Shown here: piece by piece, positions 24,297 through 32,455 of the stretch
Numbering within the stretch: position 1 is the first letter of the stretch
Layout of the letters: the number at the start of each line of letters is the position of its first letter
Source: Polyangiaceae bacterium
GTDB lineage: Bacteria > Myxococcota_A > Polyangia > Polyangiales > Polyangiaceae
DNA: 33,086 nucleotides
NCBI GenBank assembly: GCA_020846005.1
Contig: JADLEQ010000113.1
Coordinates: 1-33,086, forward strand
Direction of reading: 5' to 3'
Notes under the pieces: generated by a model
Told to the model about the DNA's origin: nothing
Seen by the model: only the letters and a program-made list of their open reading frames with translations
Databases searched by the model: none
Translations under genes and position numbers: made by a program

Positions 24297-24944
24297 CTAG
24301 CTGAGGAGCCGCCGGAACCGCCCGGCGTCGGTGAACATGTCGACGTTGGCGAAGACGTACCGCGCCTGCTGCTCGGTGTTGGCGTTGGCGATCTCGGCGA
24401 GCCGCTCGATCGCAGGATCCTCGTAGCGGGACTTGCGCCCGGCCGGACCCGGCAGGCGGTAGTAGGAGACCGGCCGGGCCGAGACGCCGGCCACCAGCGG
24501 ATCCCGCGCCGCGAGGGCGCCGGCCTCCTCCGCGAGCTGGTCGGCCTCGTCCGGCGCCCAGCCCGGGCCGGCGTCGAACACCACCGTCGCGAAGCGTTCT
24601 CGAGCCAGCCCGAGGAAGTCGCGGAGGGCGGCGCGGTTCGGCTTCGACGCCGGGAACTCCGGCGGCGCGAGGAAGACCGCCGTCGTCGCGGCGAGCTCGA
24701 CGGCGACCTCCTGCAGACGCCCCAGGGCGTCCGTCACCACCCGGCCGGACCGAAATGCCTCCTGGGCGATCTCCTTGGGCGCGAGGAGCGCGAACTCGAA
24801 GCCCTCGGGCGCCTCGCGCTTCCAGCGGCGGAGCGTGCCCTGCCCGGGCGTGCCGAGGGCCGTCTCCTGGATCTCGACGAACGCGTACTCCTTGAAGTAC
24901 CGCGTGGCGGGGACCGCGAAACCCGCGCAGCCGATGGTGATCAT
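24297..24944 (-). CDS. DUF72 family protein
   Basis: 215 residues from the ATG at 24944; the frame is open upstream but the family begins with ITIGCAGF. The protein shows the TIM-barrel-like DUF72 layout: the first strand with Gly-Cys-Ala-Gly, FVEIQETALGTP, then EGFEFALLAPKE and, near the C-terminus, ARYVFANVDMF, which replaces the usual YVYFNND. The biochemical role of the family is unknown; structural links to endonuclease IV-like barrels have been noted. TACCGT lies nine bases before the ATG. It lies 55 bases downstream of lptE on the same strand and may be partly cotranscribed. Confidence 0.8.
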   Translation of the reverse strand: MITIGCAGFAVPATRYFKEYAFVEIQETALGTPGQGTLRRWKREAPEGFEFALLAPKEIAQEAFRSGRVVTDALGRLQEVAVELAATTAVFLAPPEFPASKPNRAALRDFLGLARERFATVVFDAGPGWAPDEADQLAEEAGALAARDPLVAGVSARPVSYYRLPGPAGRKSRYEDPAIERLAEIANANTEQQARYVFANVDMFTDAGRFRRLLS

Positions 24945-24953
24945 CGTGGCGCG

Positions 24954-24959
24954 ACGGTA
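24954..24959 (-). promoter_or_regulatory. Candidate -10 element of the DUF72 gene
   Basis: TACCGT on the minus strand nine bases before the ATG at 24944; no Shine-Dalgarno between. Confidence 0.3.
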
Positions 24960-24999
24960 ACACACGCCGCGCCCCGCCGCTGGCCCCGCGGCGCGCCGG

Positions 25000-25515
25000 T
25001 CACTCGGCGCGCGCGGGCTCCGCGTCACCGAGGACGCGCCGCGCCAGCGCCCGGCCGAGCTGCCGCCCCGCCTCGCGCGCCGCCGCGTCGTGGAGCCGCG
25101 TGTCGGAGGTCGCGTCCGGGCCGGCCGCCTGCAGCGCGGCGCGGCTCATGTCCCCGGTGTCCCACCGCGGTGGGCCGCCGTGCGACTCGAGCACCCACGC
25201 GCGCCCCGTCACCGTCACCCTCGATCCCCGCGCCAGCGGCCGGCCGGCCGCGACCCGAATCCCCTCGGAGAGCTCGTCGACCCGGAGCAGCTCGACGACC
25301 ATCCGTGGATACGGGGCGCTCGACAGCGCGCCCTGCGCCGCGAGCTCGTCCCGGCTCCCCGCCAGCGCGGCCTCGACGACCCCGGGCCTCGCGACGCGCG
25401 GCGCCGCCCCAGCCACGCTGAGACCTCCGTCCGGCGGCGCTATCGGACGATACCCGCACCCCGCGAGCGCCCACGCCCCGAGCCCGACGGCCCACCGCTG
25501 CCCGCGTCGTCGCAT
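25000..25515 (-). CDS. lptE: LPS-assembly lipoprotein LptE (probable)
   Basis: 171 residues from the ATG at 25515, four bases after the leuS stop. The lipobox LAGC (Cys20) is ideal and is followed by GYRP, the usual start of mature LptE. The rest has the size and strand/helix mix of LptE: LSVAGAAPRVARPGVVEAAL, VVELLRVDELSEGIRV, VTVTGRAWVLESHG, and a C-terminal helix with ALARRVL. LptE plugs the LptD barrel in the outer membrane and helps insert LPS. Sequence similarity is always low in this family, so the call rests on the lipobox, length and position: leuS-lptE order is also found in E. coli. Moderately sure. Confidence 0.75.
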   Translation of the reverse strand: MRRRGQRWAVGLGAWALAGCGYRPIAPPDGGLSVAGAAPRVARPGVVEAALAGSRDELAAQGALSSAPYPRMVVELLRVDELSEGIRVAAGRPLARGSRVTVTGRAWVLESHGGPPRWDTGDMSRAALQAAGPDATSDTRLHDAAAREAGRQLGRALARRVLGDAEPARAE

Positions 25516-25519
25516 CCCG

Positions 25520-28171
25520 TCACACGATCAGGTTCAGGATGCGACCCGCCCGGTAGACCACCTTCCGCGGCGCCGCGGCCCCCAGGGCGCGCCGCACCGC
25601 CTCCTCGGCGAGCGCCGCCTCGAGCGCGGCCGCCTCGGTCGCGTCGACCGCGAGCGTCACGCGCCCCCGCACCTTCCCGTTCACCTGCACGGGTAGCTCC
25701 ACCACGTCGTCGACGCACAGCGCCGGATCGAAGCTCGGCCACGGCACGTCGGCGATCGTCGGCGGGTGACCGAGGTGCGCCCACAGCTCCTCCGCGAGGT
25801 GCGGCGCGAACGGCGCCAGGCACAGCACGAGCTTCTCGGCCGCGGCCCGTGGCACCACCTCGAGGCCCGCCAGGTGGTTCACGAGGATCATCATCGCGCT
25901 CACGGCGGTGTTGAAGCGCAGGTGCTCGATGTCCTCGCCCACCTTCTTCACCGTGCGATCGACGAGGCGCTCCGTGTCGGCGTCCGAGGGAGCGTCCCCC
26001 ACGCGCTCGGTGATCGTTCGGTGGAGCCGATCCAAGAAGCGCCGCACGCCCTGGATCCCGCTCGCCTGCCAGGGCTTCACCTGCTCGAGCGGCCCCATGA
26101 ACATCTCGTAGACCCGCAGGCTGTCGGCGCCGAACTCGCGCACCACGTGATCCGGGTTCACCACGTTCCCGCGCGACTTGCTCATCTTGAAGGCGACCGA
26201 CTGCACGCGGACGCTCGGGTCGGCGACGAGCGTCGCCAGGCCCGCGCGGCGCGACACGTCCGCCTCGGTGAGCTTCACCTCCTCCAGCGGTTCGCGCGTC
26301 TCGGCGTCCACGCGGCCCTCGTCCGGTCCCTCCGCGGTGCGCTCGAGGCTCACCCAACCCCGCGGCCCACGGTACCCGATCACCTGGGCCTCCCCGAGGA
26401 TCATCCCCTGGTGCACGAGCTTCTGGAAGGGCTCGGGGTGCTGGACGATCCCGGCGTCGAAGAGCACCTTGTGCCAGAACCTCGCGTAGAGCAGGTGGAG
26501 CACGGCGTGCTCACTCCCGCCCACATACAGATCGACGGGCATCCAGTCGGCGTACGCTTGCTCCGAGAAGATCCGCTCGTCGTTCCTCGGATCGAGGAAG
26601 CGCAGGTAGTACCAGCAGCTCCCCGCCCACTGGGGCATGGTGTTCGTCTCACGCGCGAACCACTGGCCGTCTCGCTGGAAGAACCGCCACTCGAGCGCGC
26701 GCACGAGCGGCCCCTCGGGATCCCCGGGCCGGTAGTCCTCCAGCGCCGGGAGCAGCAGGGGCAGTTCGCCGTCGTCGACCGCGATCGGGCGGGACCAGTC
26801 GATGGTGCACGGGTCCCCCCGCCGCGGATCGCCGGCCGTCTCGACCGGGAAGTAGATCGGGATCGGCTCACCCCAGTACCGCTGGCGGCTGAAGACCCAG
26901 TCGCGCAGCTTGTACTGGACCTTGCGGCGACCGAACCCCTCGCGCTCGAGGTGGTCGATCATCCTCGCCTTCGCCTGCGCCGTCGGCAGGCCGTCGATCA
27001 CCGGCGAGCCCACGGCGACGCCGTCCTCGGTGAAGGCGGCATCCCACCCCGCGGCCTCGGCCGGATCGGCGAGGGGCGCCCGACCCGCCGGACACACGAC
27101 CTCGACGATCGGGAGCGAGAACGCCTTCGCGAACTCGAAGTCCCGCTCGTCGTGCGCCGGGACGGCCATGATCGCGCCCGTGCCGTAAGCGCCGAGCACG
27201 TAGTCGGCGGTGAAGATCGGGATCGGCCGCCCCGTCAGCGGGTGCAGCGCCGAGGCTCCGGTGGCGACGCCCGTCTTCTCCTTCGAGAGCGCCGTGCGCT
27301 CCAGATCGCTCTTGCGCGCGGCGGCGTCGGCGTACGCGCGCACGCGGTCACGGGCCTCGTCGCTCGCGATGAGGAGCGTCAGGGGGTGATCTGGGGCGAT
27401 CACGACGTAGGTCGCGCCGTAGAGCGTGTCCGGGCGGGTCGTGTAGACGGTGAGGCGCTCGTCCCGCCCGGCGATCCGGAAGTCGACCTCGGCGCCCTCG
27501 CTCCGACCGATCCAGTCCCGCTGCTTCGCCTTCGTCTCCGGCCAGTCGAGCCCTTCGAGCTCCTCGGCGAGCCGATCGGCGTAAGCGGTGATGCGGAGCT
27601 GCCACTGCCGGAGCGGCCGCCGGACGACGGGGAAGCCGCCGCGCTCGCTCCGGCCGTCGATGACCTCCTCGTTGGCGAGCACCGTGCCGAGCTCGGGGCA
27701 CCAGTTCACCGGGATCTCGGCCTGGAAGGCGAGCCCGCGGCGGAAGAGCTGGAGGAAGATCCACTGTGTCCAGCGCACGTACCCGGGATCGGTGGTGTCC
27801 ACCTCGCGCGACCAGTCGTACGCGAACCCGAGGCTCTGCAGCTGCCGGCGGAACGTCGCGATGTTCGCTGCGGTGTTCAGCCTCGGGTGCTCACCCGTCT
27901 GGATCGCGTGCTGCTCGGCGGGTAGCCCGAAGGCATCCCACCCCATGGGGTGGAGCACATCCACACCGCGCATCCGAGCGTGCCGGGCGACGATGTCGGT
28001 CGCGGTGTAGCCCTCGGGGTGACCCACATGGAGGCCGCTCCCGGAGGGGTACGGGAACATGTCGAGGACGTACAGCTTCGGGTGACCGGGGCGGCGCACG
28101 GCGCGGAACGTCTGGTGCTCGGCCCAGTAGCGCTGCCAGCGGCCCTCGATCTGGTCGGGTTCGTAAGCCAT
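25520..28171 (-). CDS. leuS: Leucyl-tRNA synthetase
   Basis: 883 residues from the ATG at 28171. Class I synthetase charging tRNA-Leu. The HIGH box is HVGH near residue 47 (PYPSGSGLHVGHPEGY), the connective editing domain (CP1) spans about 220-415 and includes the threonine-rich TTRPDT motif, and KMSKS is at 662-666 followed by RGNVVNPD. The leucine-specific zinc-like/insert region and a C-terminal domain ending in RILNLIV are present. Length slightly exceeds the typical 860. TAGTAC lies 12 bases before the ATG as a possible -10. It heads the leuS-lptE run. Confidence 0.97.
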   Translation of the reverse strand: MAYEPDQIEGRWQRYWAEHQTFRAVRRPGHPKLYVLDMFPYPSGSGLHVGHPEGYTATDIVARHARMRGVDVLHPMGWDAFGLPAEQHAIQTGEHPRLNTAANIATFRRQLQSLGFAYDWSREVDTTDPGYVRWTQWIFLQLFRRGLAFQAEIPVNWCPELGTVLANEEVIDGRSERGGFPVVRRPLRQWQLRITAYADRLAEELEGLDWPETKAKQRDWIGRSEGAEVDFRIAGRDERLTVYTTRPDTLYGATYVVIAPDHPLTLLIASDEARDRVRAYADAAARKSDLERTALSKEKTGVATGASALHPLTGRPIPIFTADYVLGAYGTGAIMAVPAHDERDFEFAKAFSLPIVEVVCPAGRAPLADPAEAAGWDAAFTEDGVAVGSPVIDGLPTAQAKARMIDHLEREGFGRRKVQYKLRDWVFSRQRYWGEPIPIYFPVETAGDPRRGDPCTIDWSRPIAVDDGELPLLLPALEDYRPGDPEGPLVRALEWRFFQRDGQWFARETNTMPQWAGSCWYYLRFLDPRNDERIFSEQAYADWMPVDLYVGGSEHAVLHLLYARFWHKVLFDAGIVQHPEPFQKLVHQGMILGEAQVIGYRGPRGWVSLERTAEGPDEGRVDAETREPLEEVKLTEADVSRRAGLATLVADPSVRVQSVAFKMSKSRGNVVNPDHVVREFGADSLRVYEMFMGPLEQVKPWQASGIQGVRRFLDRLHRTITERVGDAPSDADTERLVDRTVKKVGEDIEHLRFNTAVSAMMILVNHLAGLEVVPRAAAEKLVLCLAPFAPHLAEELWAHLGHPPTIADVPWPSFDPALCVDDVVELPVQVNGKVRGRVTLAVDATEAAALEAALAEEAVRRALGAAAPRKVVYRAGRILNLIV

Positions 28172-28319
28172 TTCGCGCGGGACGTACTACCACGGCCGCC
28201 CCCCTGTGAACGGCCAGCCGACCCCGAGCGGCGCCGCTCGGTCACGCTCCCGCCGCCCGGCGCCCCGGAGCCCCGGATTCACGTCGGCGGGCGCGGGCGA
28301 CCGGCGGCACGGATCCTGC

Positions 28320-28325
28320 TATCTT
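28320..28325 (+). promoter_or_regulatory. Candidate -10 element of the Dickkopf-like lipoprotein gene
   Basis: TATCTT (4 of 6 to the -10 consensus) 45 bases before the ATG, in the 199-base divergent gap with leuS. No -35 is evident. The rest of the gap holds no gene that I can support. Confidence 0.35.
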
Positions 28326-28370
28326 CGCCGGTGTGCGGGCGAACGGGCTCGCCGCTTCCGGGAGAACCAC

Positions 28371-29537
28371 ATGCTTCGTCGACTGCTGTTCGTCTCGTCC
28401 GTGGCCACGTCACTGGCGTTCGTCGCCTGCGGCGGTGAGAGCAACTCCGGCGGGGGAGGCGGCGGGAGCGGGGGGACCGCAGGCGGCGACGGCGGCGCGT
28501 CGATCCCGTTCTCCGAGGTGCAGGCCATGTACGTCGCGGCGTCGTGCGAGTCCGCGCGCAACTGCTTCGGCGATGCGTTCGATCTCTTCCTCGCCGGGCG
28601 CGACTGCGCGGAGATGGTCACCAAGCAGGTGGAGGCCGGCGAGTTCCCGTTGATCGAGGCCGCGATCGACGACGGCCGCGTCACCTACGATGGCACGAAG
28701 GTCCAGGCGTGCCTCGACGCGGTGGAGGCCCGCGGCTGCGACGGCTTCCTCCAGCGCGAGCCGGCCGAGTGCCAGGCGGCGATCGACGGTACGGTCGAGC
28801 TCGGGGGAGACTGCACCCTCGACGCCGAGTGCAAGGGCCAGGCGTTCTGCAAGGCGACCGGCGCCTGCCCGGGCAAGTGCAGCGCCCTGCAGCCCGCTGG
28901 CGCCGCGTGCGGCGGCGACGACGACTGCATGCCGGGCCTCGAGTGCCCGAGCGACACCCGGCTCTGCGGCGCGCCCGCTGCCGCGGGCGAGGACTGCGAG
29001 GGCAACGTCGCCCCCGACTGCGGGCCCGGTCTCATCTGCCTGGGCGCGGACGACGAGCAGAGCACGCCGGGCAAATGCAGCACCCAGGCGGCCGCCTTCG
29101 TCGGAGACGTGGGCGATCCGTGCGCGTTCGGAGTCGACACCGTGTGCAAGACGCAGCTGAGCTGCGCGATCTCGTTCGACGCTGGCTCCATCGGCGGAAC
29201 GTGCGTGGCGAAGTATGCGTCGGGCGCCGCGTGCAAGCCGGCGTTCCCTGAGGCGTGCCCGCAGGGCGAGTTCTGTGAGCTGCCGACGCCCGGCGCTGGG
29301 CCGCCCGTGCTCGACGGCGTCTGCAAGCCGCTCCCCAAGGCGGGCGAGTCGTGCGGCAGCCTCCTCGGACCCGGCGCCTGCGAGCCGGACCACGTGTGCG
29401 TCTACGCCCAGCCCGAAGACCCATCCGGCATCTGCCGCGCCATCGCCAACAACGGCGCGCCCTGCTCCGTCGATGAGCAGTGCTGGAGCGAGCGCTGCGT
29501 GAACGGCGCCTGCGCCGGCGATTTCGCCTGCCAGTGA
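28371..29537 (+). CDS. Cys-rich (Dickkopf-like) lipoprotein
   Basis: 388 residues from the ATG at 28371, with GGGAGAA just upstream; the open frame starts further 5' but without signal peptide. Lipobox FVAC (Cys20) is followed by a Gly linker (about 25-42). Residues about 45-140 form a helical region with four cysteines. From about 145 to the end there are at least five repeats of the pattern G-x-x-C-x(4-6)-C-x-x-G-x-x-C-x(5-7)-C, for example DCTLDAECKGQAFC and ACGGDDDCMPGLEC, like Dickkopf N-terminal cysteine domains seen in many myxobacterial secreted proteins. Their role is unknown. The -10-like TATCTT at 28320 gives a 46-base leader. A hairpin at 29557-29587 follows the stop. Confidence 0.85.
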   Translation: MLRRLLFVSSVATSLAFVACGGESNSGGGGGGSGGTAGGDGGASIPFSEVQAMYVAASCESARNCFGDAFDLFLAGRDCAEMVTKQVEAGEFPLIEAAIDDGRVTYDGTKVQACLDAVEARGCDGFLQREPAECQAAIDGTVELGGDCTLDAECKGQAFCKATGACPGKCSALQPAGAACGGDDDCMPGLECPSDTRLCGAPAAAGEDCEGNVAPDCGPGLICLGADDEQSTPGKCSTQAAAFVGDVGDPCAFGVDTVCKTQLSCAISFDAGSIGGTCVAKYASGAACKPAFPEACPQGEFCELPTPGAGPPVLDGVCKPLPKAGESCGSLLGPGACEPDHVCVYAQPEDPSGICRAIANNGAPCSVDEQCWSERCVNGACAGDFACQ

Positions 29538-29556
29538 GGCGCGGGGCGGCCCCAGC

Positions 29557-29587
29557 GCCCGGTCGAGGCGGCGCGCCTCGGCCGGGC
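29557..29587. terminator. Bidirectional hairpin between convergent genes
   Basis: Stem gcccgg-t-cgaggc / gcctcg-g-ccgggc (13 pairs with one G-U) and a five-base loop, lying in the gap between the Dickkopf-like lipoprotein stop and the metalloprotease stop. No T-run. Confidence 0.5.
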
Positions 29588-29595
29588 GGGGGTCG

Positions 29596-31146
29596 TCACC
29601 GGATCGCGACGACGCGCTGGCCGGCGAGCACCAACTCGGCGCGCACCAACTCTCCTCGCGTCACGGGGACGAGCACCCAGCTCCCCGGCAGGTGGTCCCA
29701 GTCGAGCCGCTGCCCGACCAGCGTGCTGACCTCACCGTCTTCCCCGACCGTCTGTACCTCGACCGGCGCGCCCAGCGCCGGCTCACCGAAGCTCACGCGC
29801 GGACCGATCTCGGCCTGCCCTGCGCCATCCACCCCGACGATCTGGTACTCGAACCGCCCGGTCGCTGCGGGCATGTTCACCCGCTGCATCCGCTCGTAGA
29901 GCGCGCGATAGGTGAAATCGCTGACGAACTGCTTGTTGCAGTACCCCATGATGTCCGTCCACTGGTCCGGCGCGTACAGGTACTGCGCCACCAGATCGAA
30001 GCCCCACTCCCCGATCTGCGCGCCCGGGTGCGGGTACGCGGGATCGACGTCCTGGATCTGGTTGCCGGGAGCGCACGGCGAGTGCCGCCGGCCGTGGGCG
30101 TGACCGAGCTCGTGGGCGGCGGTGTCGGCCGCGGTGTTGGTGTCGATCCCGAGCTTGAGCGCCCCCGTGCTCCCCGGGAGCTGGTCGGTGAACCCGACGC
30201 CGAGCGCCAGGCGCAGCGAGACGCTCCCCACGTCGGGTGGGTTGTTGTTGAGGAGCGTGACCCCCAGGAGGCAGCCGCCCGCCCCGCAGAACGAGAAGAG
30301 CGACGGGGCCGGGTTGAAGAAGCCGTAGAGGTACACGTCGTCCGGGATCCCCTCCGACGAGCGCAGGTTCGCCAGCGCGAAGCCGACGCTCTGCCAGCCG
30401 TTGCCGTTCGCCGACAAGGTCACCGTCGTCGGCACCGGCTCGTGAACCGTCACCTCGACGTCGCTCACCGGGTAGAGCGAGAAGAAGCGGTTCTTGTACC
30501 TCGCGATCTGCTCGGGGCCCACGTCCGGCACGCGCCCGGAGCCGTCCGTGTCGTATCGGAACGGGACCATCATCACTCGGAACTTGTTGGGCTTCCCCTC
30601 GATCGGCGTCGCCTCGAAGCCCTGCGCCGGGTAGCGCGCGGCCGGGTTCTCCGCGCCGTGATCTTGGAGGATCTCGACGCGCCACGGCAGCGCTGCGCCC
30701 ACCTGATCCCCCGGGATCTGGTAGTTGAGCGTCGTCTCGTACTGGGCCTCGTTCGACTCTGCGTTCTGCGGTAGCGCGAACGCGAGCTCCTGGGCGGGAG
30801 CGCCCTCGACGCTCAGGCGCGCGACCACGGGCTGGCCGTCGTACGAGGCCTCCGTGCGGAAGAAGACTCGCATCATCGCCGCCCGGCCCTGCACGAGCGG
30901 GAGCGTGAGCGGCTGCGGCGCGCCGTCGCGCATGAGCGTCTGCCGGAGGCCCTGGTAGAGGTCGACGCGCGTGACGGTCACGCCAGCGGCGCCGATCGTC
31001 ACCGCCGGGTTGCCGCCACCGGCACCCGCCCCCCCGCTCGCTCCGGCGGCGCCCCCGCCGCCGCTCGCCGTCGACTCGTCGTCCGCTCCGCAGGCGACAT
31101 GGAGGACCAACACGGACGTGAGGACGGCGAGGTGGCGAAGCTTCAT
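29596..31146 (-). CDS. Secreted metzincin-like zinc metalloprotease, lipoprotein
   Basis: 516 residues from the ATG at 31146 (the ORF continues upstream without a signal peptide). The lipobox LHVAC (Cys19) is followed by a Gly/Ala linker. A beta-rich region (about 45-300) has the character of M66/StcE-like N-terminal modules. The zinc motif HExxHxxGxxH is complete: His345, Glu346, His349 and His355 in HELGHAHGRRHSPC; a Met-turn follows at Met400 in DIMGYC. This is the metzincin signature, so it is probably an active protease at the cell surface or outer-membrane periplasmic face. The C-terminal region (about 415-516) is a beta domain of unknown use. Substrate unknown. I am sure of the protease class, not of the family. 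Confidence 0.85.
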   Translation of the reverse strand: MKLRHLAVLTSVLVLHVACGADDESTASGGGGAAGASGGAGAGGGNPAVTIGAAGVTVTRVDLYQGLRQTLMRDGAPQPLTLPLVQGRAAMMRVFFRTEASYDGQPVVARLSVEGAPAQELAFALPQNAESNEAQYETTLNYQIPGDQVGAALPWRVEILQDHGAENPAARYPAQGFEATPIEGKPNKFRVMMVPFRYDTDGSGRVPDVGPEQIARYKNRFFSLYPVSDVEVTVHEPVPTTVTLSANGNGWQSVGFALANLRSSEGIPDDVYLYGFFNPAPSLFSFCGAGGCLLGVTLLNNNPPDVGSVSLRLALGVGFTDQLPGSTGALKLGIDTNTAADTAAHELGHAHGRRHSPCAPGNQIQDVDPAYPHPGAQIGEWGFDLVAQYLYAPDQWTDIMGYCNKQFVSDFTYRALYERMQRVNMPAATGRFEYQIVGVDGAGQAEIGPRVSFGEPALGAPVEVQTVGEDGEVSTLVGQRLDWDHLPGSWVLVPVTRGELVRAELVLAGQRVVAIR

Positions 31147-31304
31147 GGAGCACGCCGTAGCACGCGATCCGAGGGCCTTCGCGAAGTACCGTCCTCGGCG
31201 AAAGTTTCGAAAATCATTGAGGCTTCGGCCGCTCGTCCGGTACTCGCGCGCGAGCGCGCGGGCGCTCTCCGCGCGCGGACGTCCGGTGCGCCGCGCACCC
31301 GTGG

Positions 31305-31310
31305 TAGCCT
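31305..31310 (+). promoter_or_regulatory. Candidate -10 element of the TerB-like gene
   Basis: TAGCCT exactly six bases before the ATG at 31317, identical in hexamer and distance to the biotinyl-protein gene. The 170-base divergent gap before it holds no gene I can support. Confidence 0.4.
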
Positions 31311-31316
31311 CGCCCC

Positions 31317-31784
31317 ATGGCACTCAAGCTCCCTCGGGAAGCGTTCCTCGCGATCGCTGCGGTCGGCTGGTCCGATGGCTGGATGCGGAAGAAGGAAGCC
31401 GCCGGGCTCCTCCGCGCGGCGCGCGTCTGCGGACTCGATGGCGCGGATCTCGCCGAGGTCGAGGCCGCGGCCGCCAAGGCACCGTCACTCGAGACTCTCG
31501 ATCTCTCGGGCGTCGGCGCGTGGGAGGCCGCCGTCACGTACGCCATCGCCGTGTGGCTCGCCAAGCTCGACGGCGTGGTGAACGCCGAGGAGCTCGCCAA
31601 CCTCCGCACGCTCCGGGATCGCTTCGGTGTCCCGCAGCCGAAGCTCGACGCCGCCGCGAGCGCCGCGTTCGACGTGACGTGTCTCCCGGGCGGCGCGAGC
31701 GTCGACTCGTTCGACTTCGAGGCCCTCGAGGCCCGGCTGCGCGAGAAGCTGCCGGCGCTGAGCGTCCCGCCCGCGGCGGGCTGA
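31317..31784 (+). CDS. TerB-like domain protein
   Basis: 155 residues. The all-helical N-terminal two thirds resemble the TerB/DjlA metal-binding-like domain: AIAAVGWSDGWMRKKEAAGLL, then a helix ending ARVCGLDGADL, then AIAVWLAKLDGVVNAEEL and a Leu-rich helix. The acidic residues that often bind metal are only partly kept (Asp20 and Asp/Glu near 88-92). The tail, from about 120, is not recognised. In other bacteria TerB proteins are linked to tellurite resistance and envelope stress; no ter genes are near. There is no Shine-Dalgarno. Confidence 0.65.
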   Translation: MALKLPREAFLAIAAVGWSDGWMRKKEAAGLLRAARVCGLDGADLAEVEAAAAKAPSLETLDLSGVGAWEAAVTYAIAVWLAKLDGVVNAEELANLRTLRDRFGVPQPKLDAAASAAFDVTCLPGGASVDSFDFEALEARLREKLPALSVPPAAG

Positions 31785-31838
31785 CGCCCCCGCTGCGCCT
31801 GCCGCTCGCTCCGCGGCCCGGCCCGGCCGCGCACGGCG

Positions 31839-31858
31839 CGTGTCGACGAATCGACACG
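31839..31858. promoter_or_regulatory. Operator-like palindrome before the XRE-cupin gene
   Basis: Perfect inverted repeat CGTGTCGA-CGAA-TCGACACG (8-bp arms, four-base spacer), 38 bases before the ATG at 31897 and abutting the presumed -35. A third half-site TCGACAC recurs at 31871-31877. It is a strong candidate for the binding site of the regulator encoded next to it (inference). Confidence 0.65.
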
Positions 31859-31859
31859 G

Positions 31860-31888
31860 CTGACGTTGCCTCGACACTCCGCTACTCT
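31860..31888 (+). promoter_or_regulatory. Candidate promoter of the XRE-cupin gene
   Basis: CTGACG (31860-31865), 17 bases, TACTCT (31883-31888), ending eight bases before the ATG. The third half-site of the palindrome lies between the two boxes, fitting autoregulation. Confidence 0.45.
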
Positions 31889-31896
31889 CGCGCGCC

Positions 31897-32436
31897 ATGG
31901 ACGAGCTGTCCCGCCGCCTGGCGGAGAACCTCCGCCGCCTGCGCGAGGAGCGCGCGCTCACACAGCAGGACGCCGCCCGCGCGGCGGACCTCCCCCGCGC
32001 GACCTGGGCGACGCTGGAGACGGGCGCCGCCAACCCGACGCTCGCGGTGCTGGTGAAGTGCGCGCGCGCGCTCGGCGTCTCGCTCGAGACGCTGGTCGCC
32101 GAGCCCGCTGCCCCGTGCCGGCTGCGCGGGCCGGAGGAGCTGCCCCGCCGCACCGGCCGCGGCGCGGAGGCGCGAGGGCTGCTCGCCGAGCGGGTGGAGG
32201 GGCTCCGCATCGAGCGGATCGAGCTCCGCCCCCGGGGGCGACTCCAGGCGCTCGCTCGCGCGCGCGGCGCGCGCGAGTTCGTCACCTGCGAGTCCGGCCG
32301 GCTCGAGGTGGCGCTGCAGGACGCCAGGTGGACGCTCGAGGCGGGCCAGGTGCTCGCGGTGACGGGGGGCGAGCGGATGTCGTACCGCAACGCCGGGCGA
32401 GCGCCTTGTGTCGCCTACAGCGTCATCGCCGGCTGA
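31897..32436 (+). CDS. XRE-family regulator with cupin domain
   Basis: 179 residues from the ATG. Residues about 8-62 are a helix-turn-helix of the Xre/Cro type (LRRLREERALTQQDAARAADL, recognition helix around ATWATLETG). About 105-175 is a small beta-barrel cupin (FVTCESGRLEVAL, then WTLEAGQVLAVTGG). Members of this family repress genes for polyamine, amino acid or antibiotic-related pathways and sense small ligands with the cupin; the ligand here is unknown. No His-rich metal site is obvious in the cupin. A palindrome directly upstream suggests it controls itself. Confidence 0.88.
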   Translation: MDELSRRLAENLRRLREERALTQQDAARAADLPRATWATLETGAANPTLAVLVKCARALGVSLETLVAEPAAPCRLRGPEELPRRTGRGAEARGLLAERVEGLRIERIELRPRGRLQALARARGAREFVTCESGRLEVALQDARWTLEAGQVLAVTGGERMSYRNAGRAPCVAYSVIAG

Positions 32437-32455
32437 GCCTGCCAGGTGCTGCCGC

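Noticed and set aside
25766..27925. 719-codon + strand ORF
   Set aside because: It is antisense to leuS, whose HIGH and KMSKS boxes are intact.
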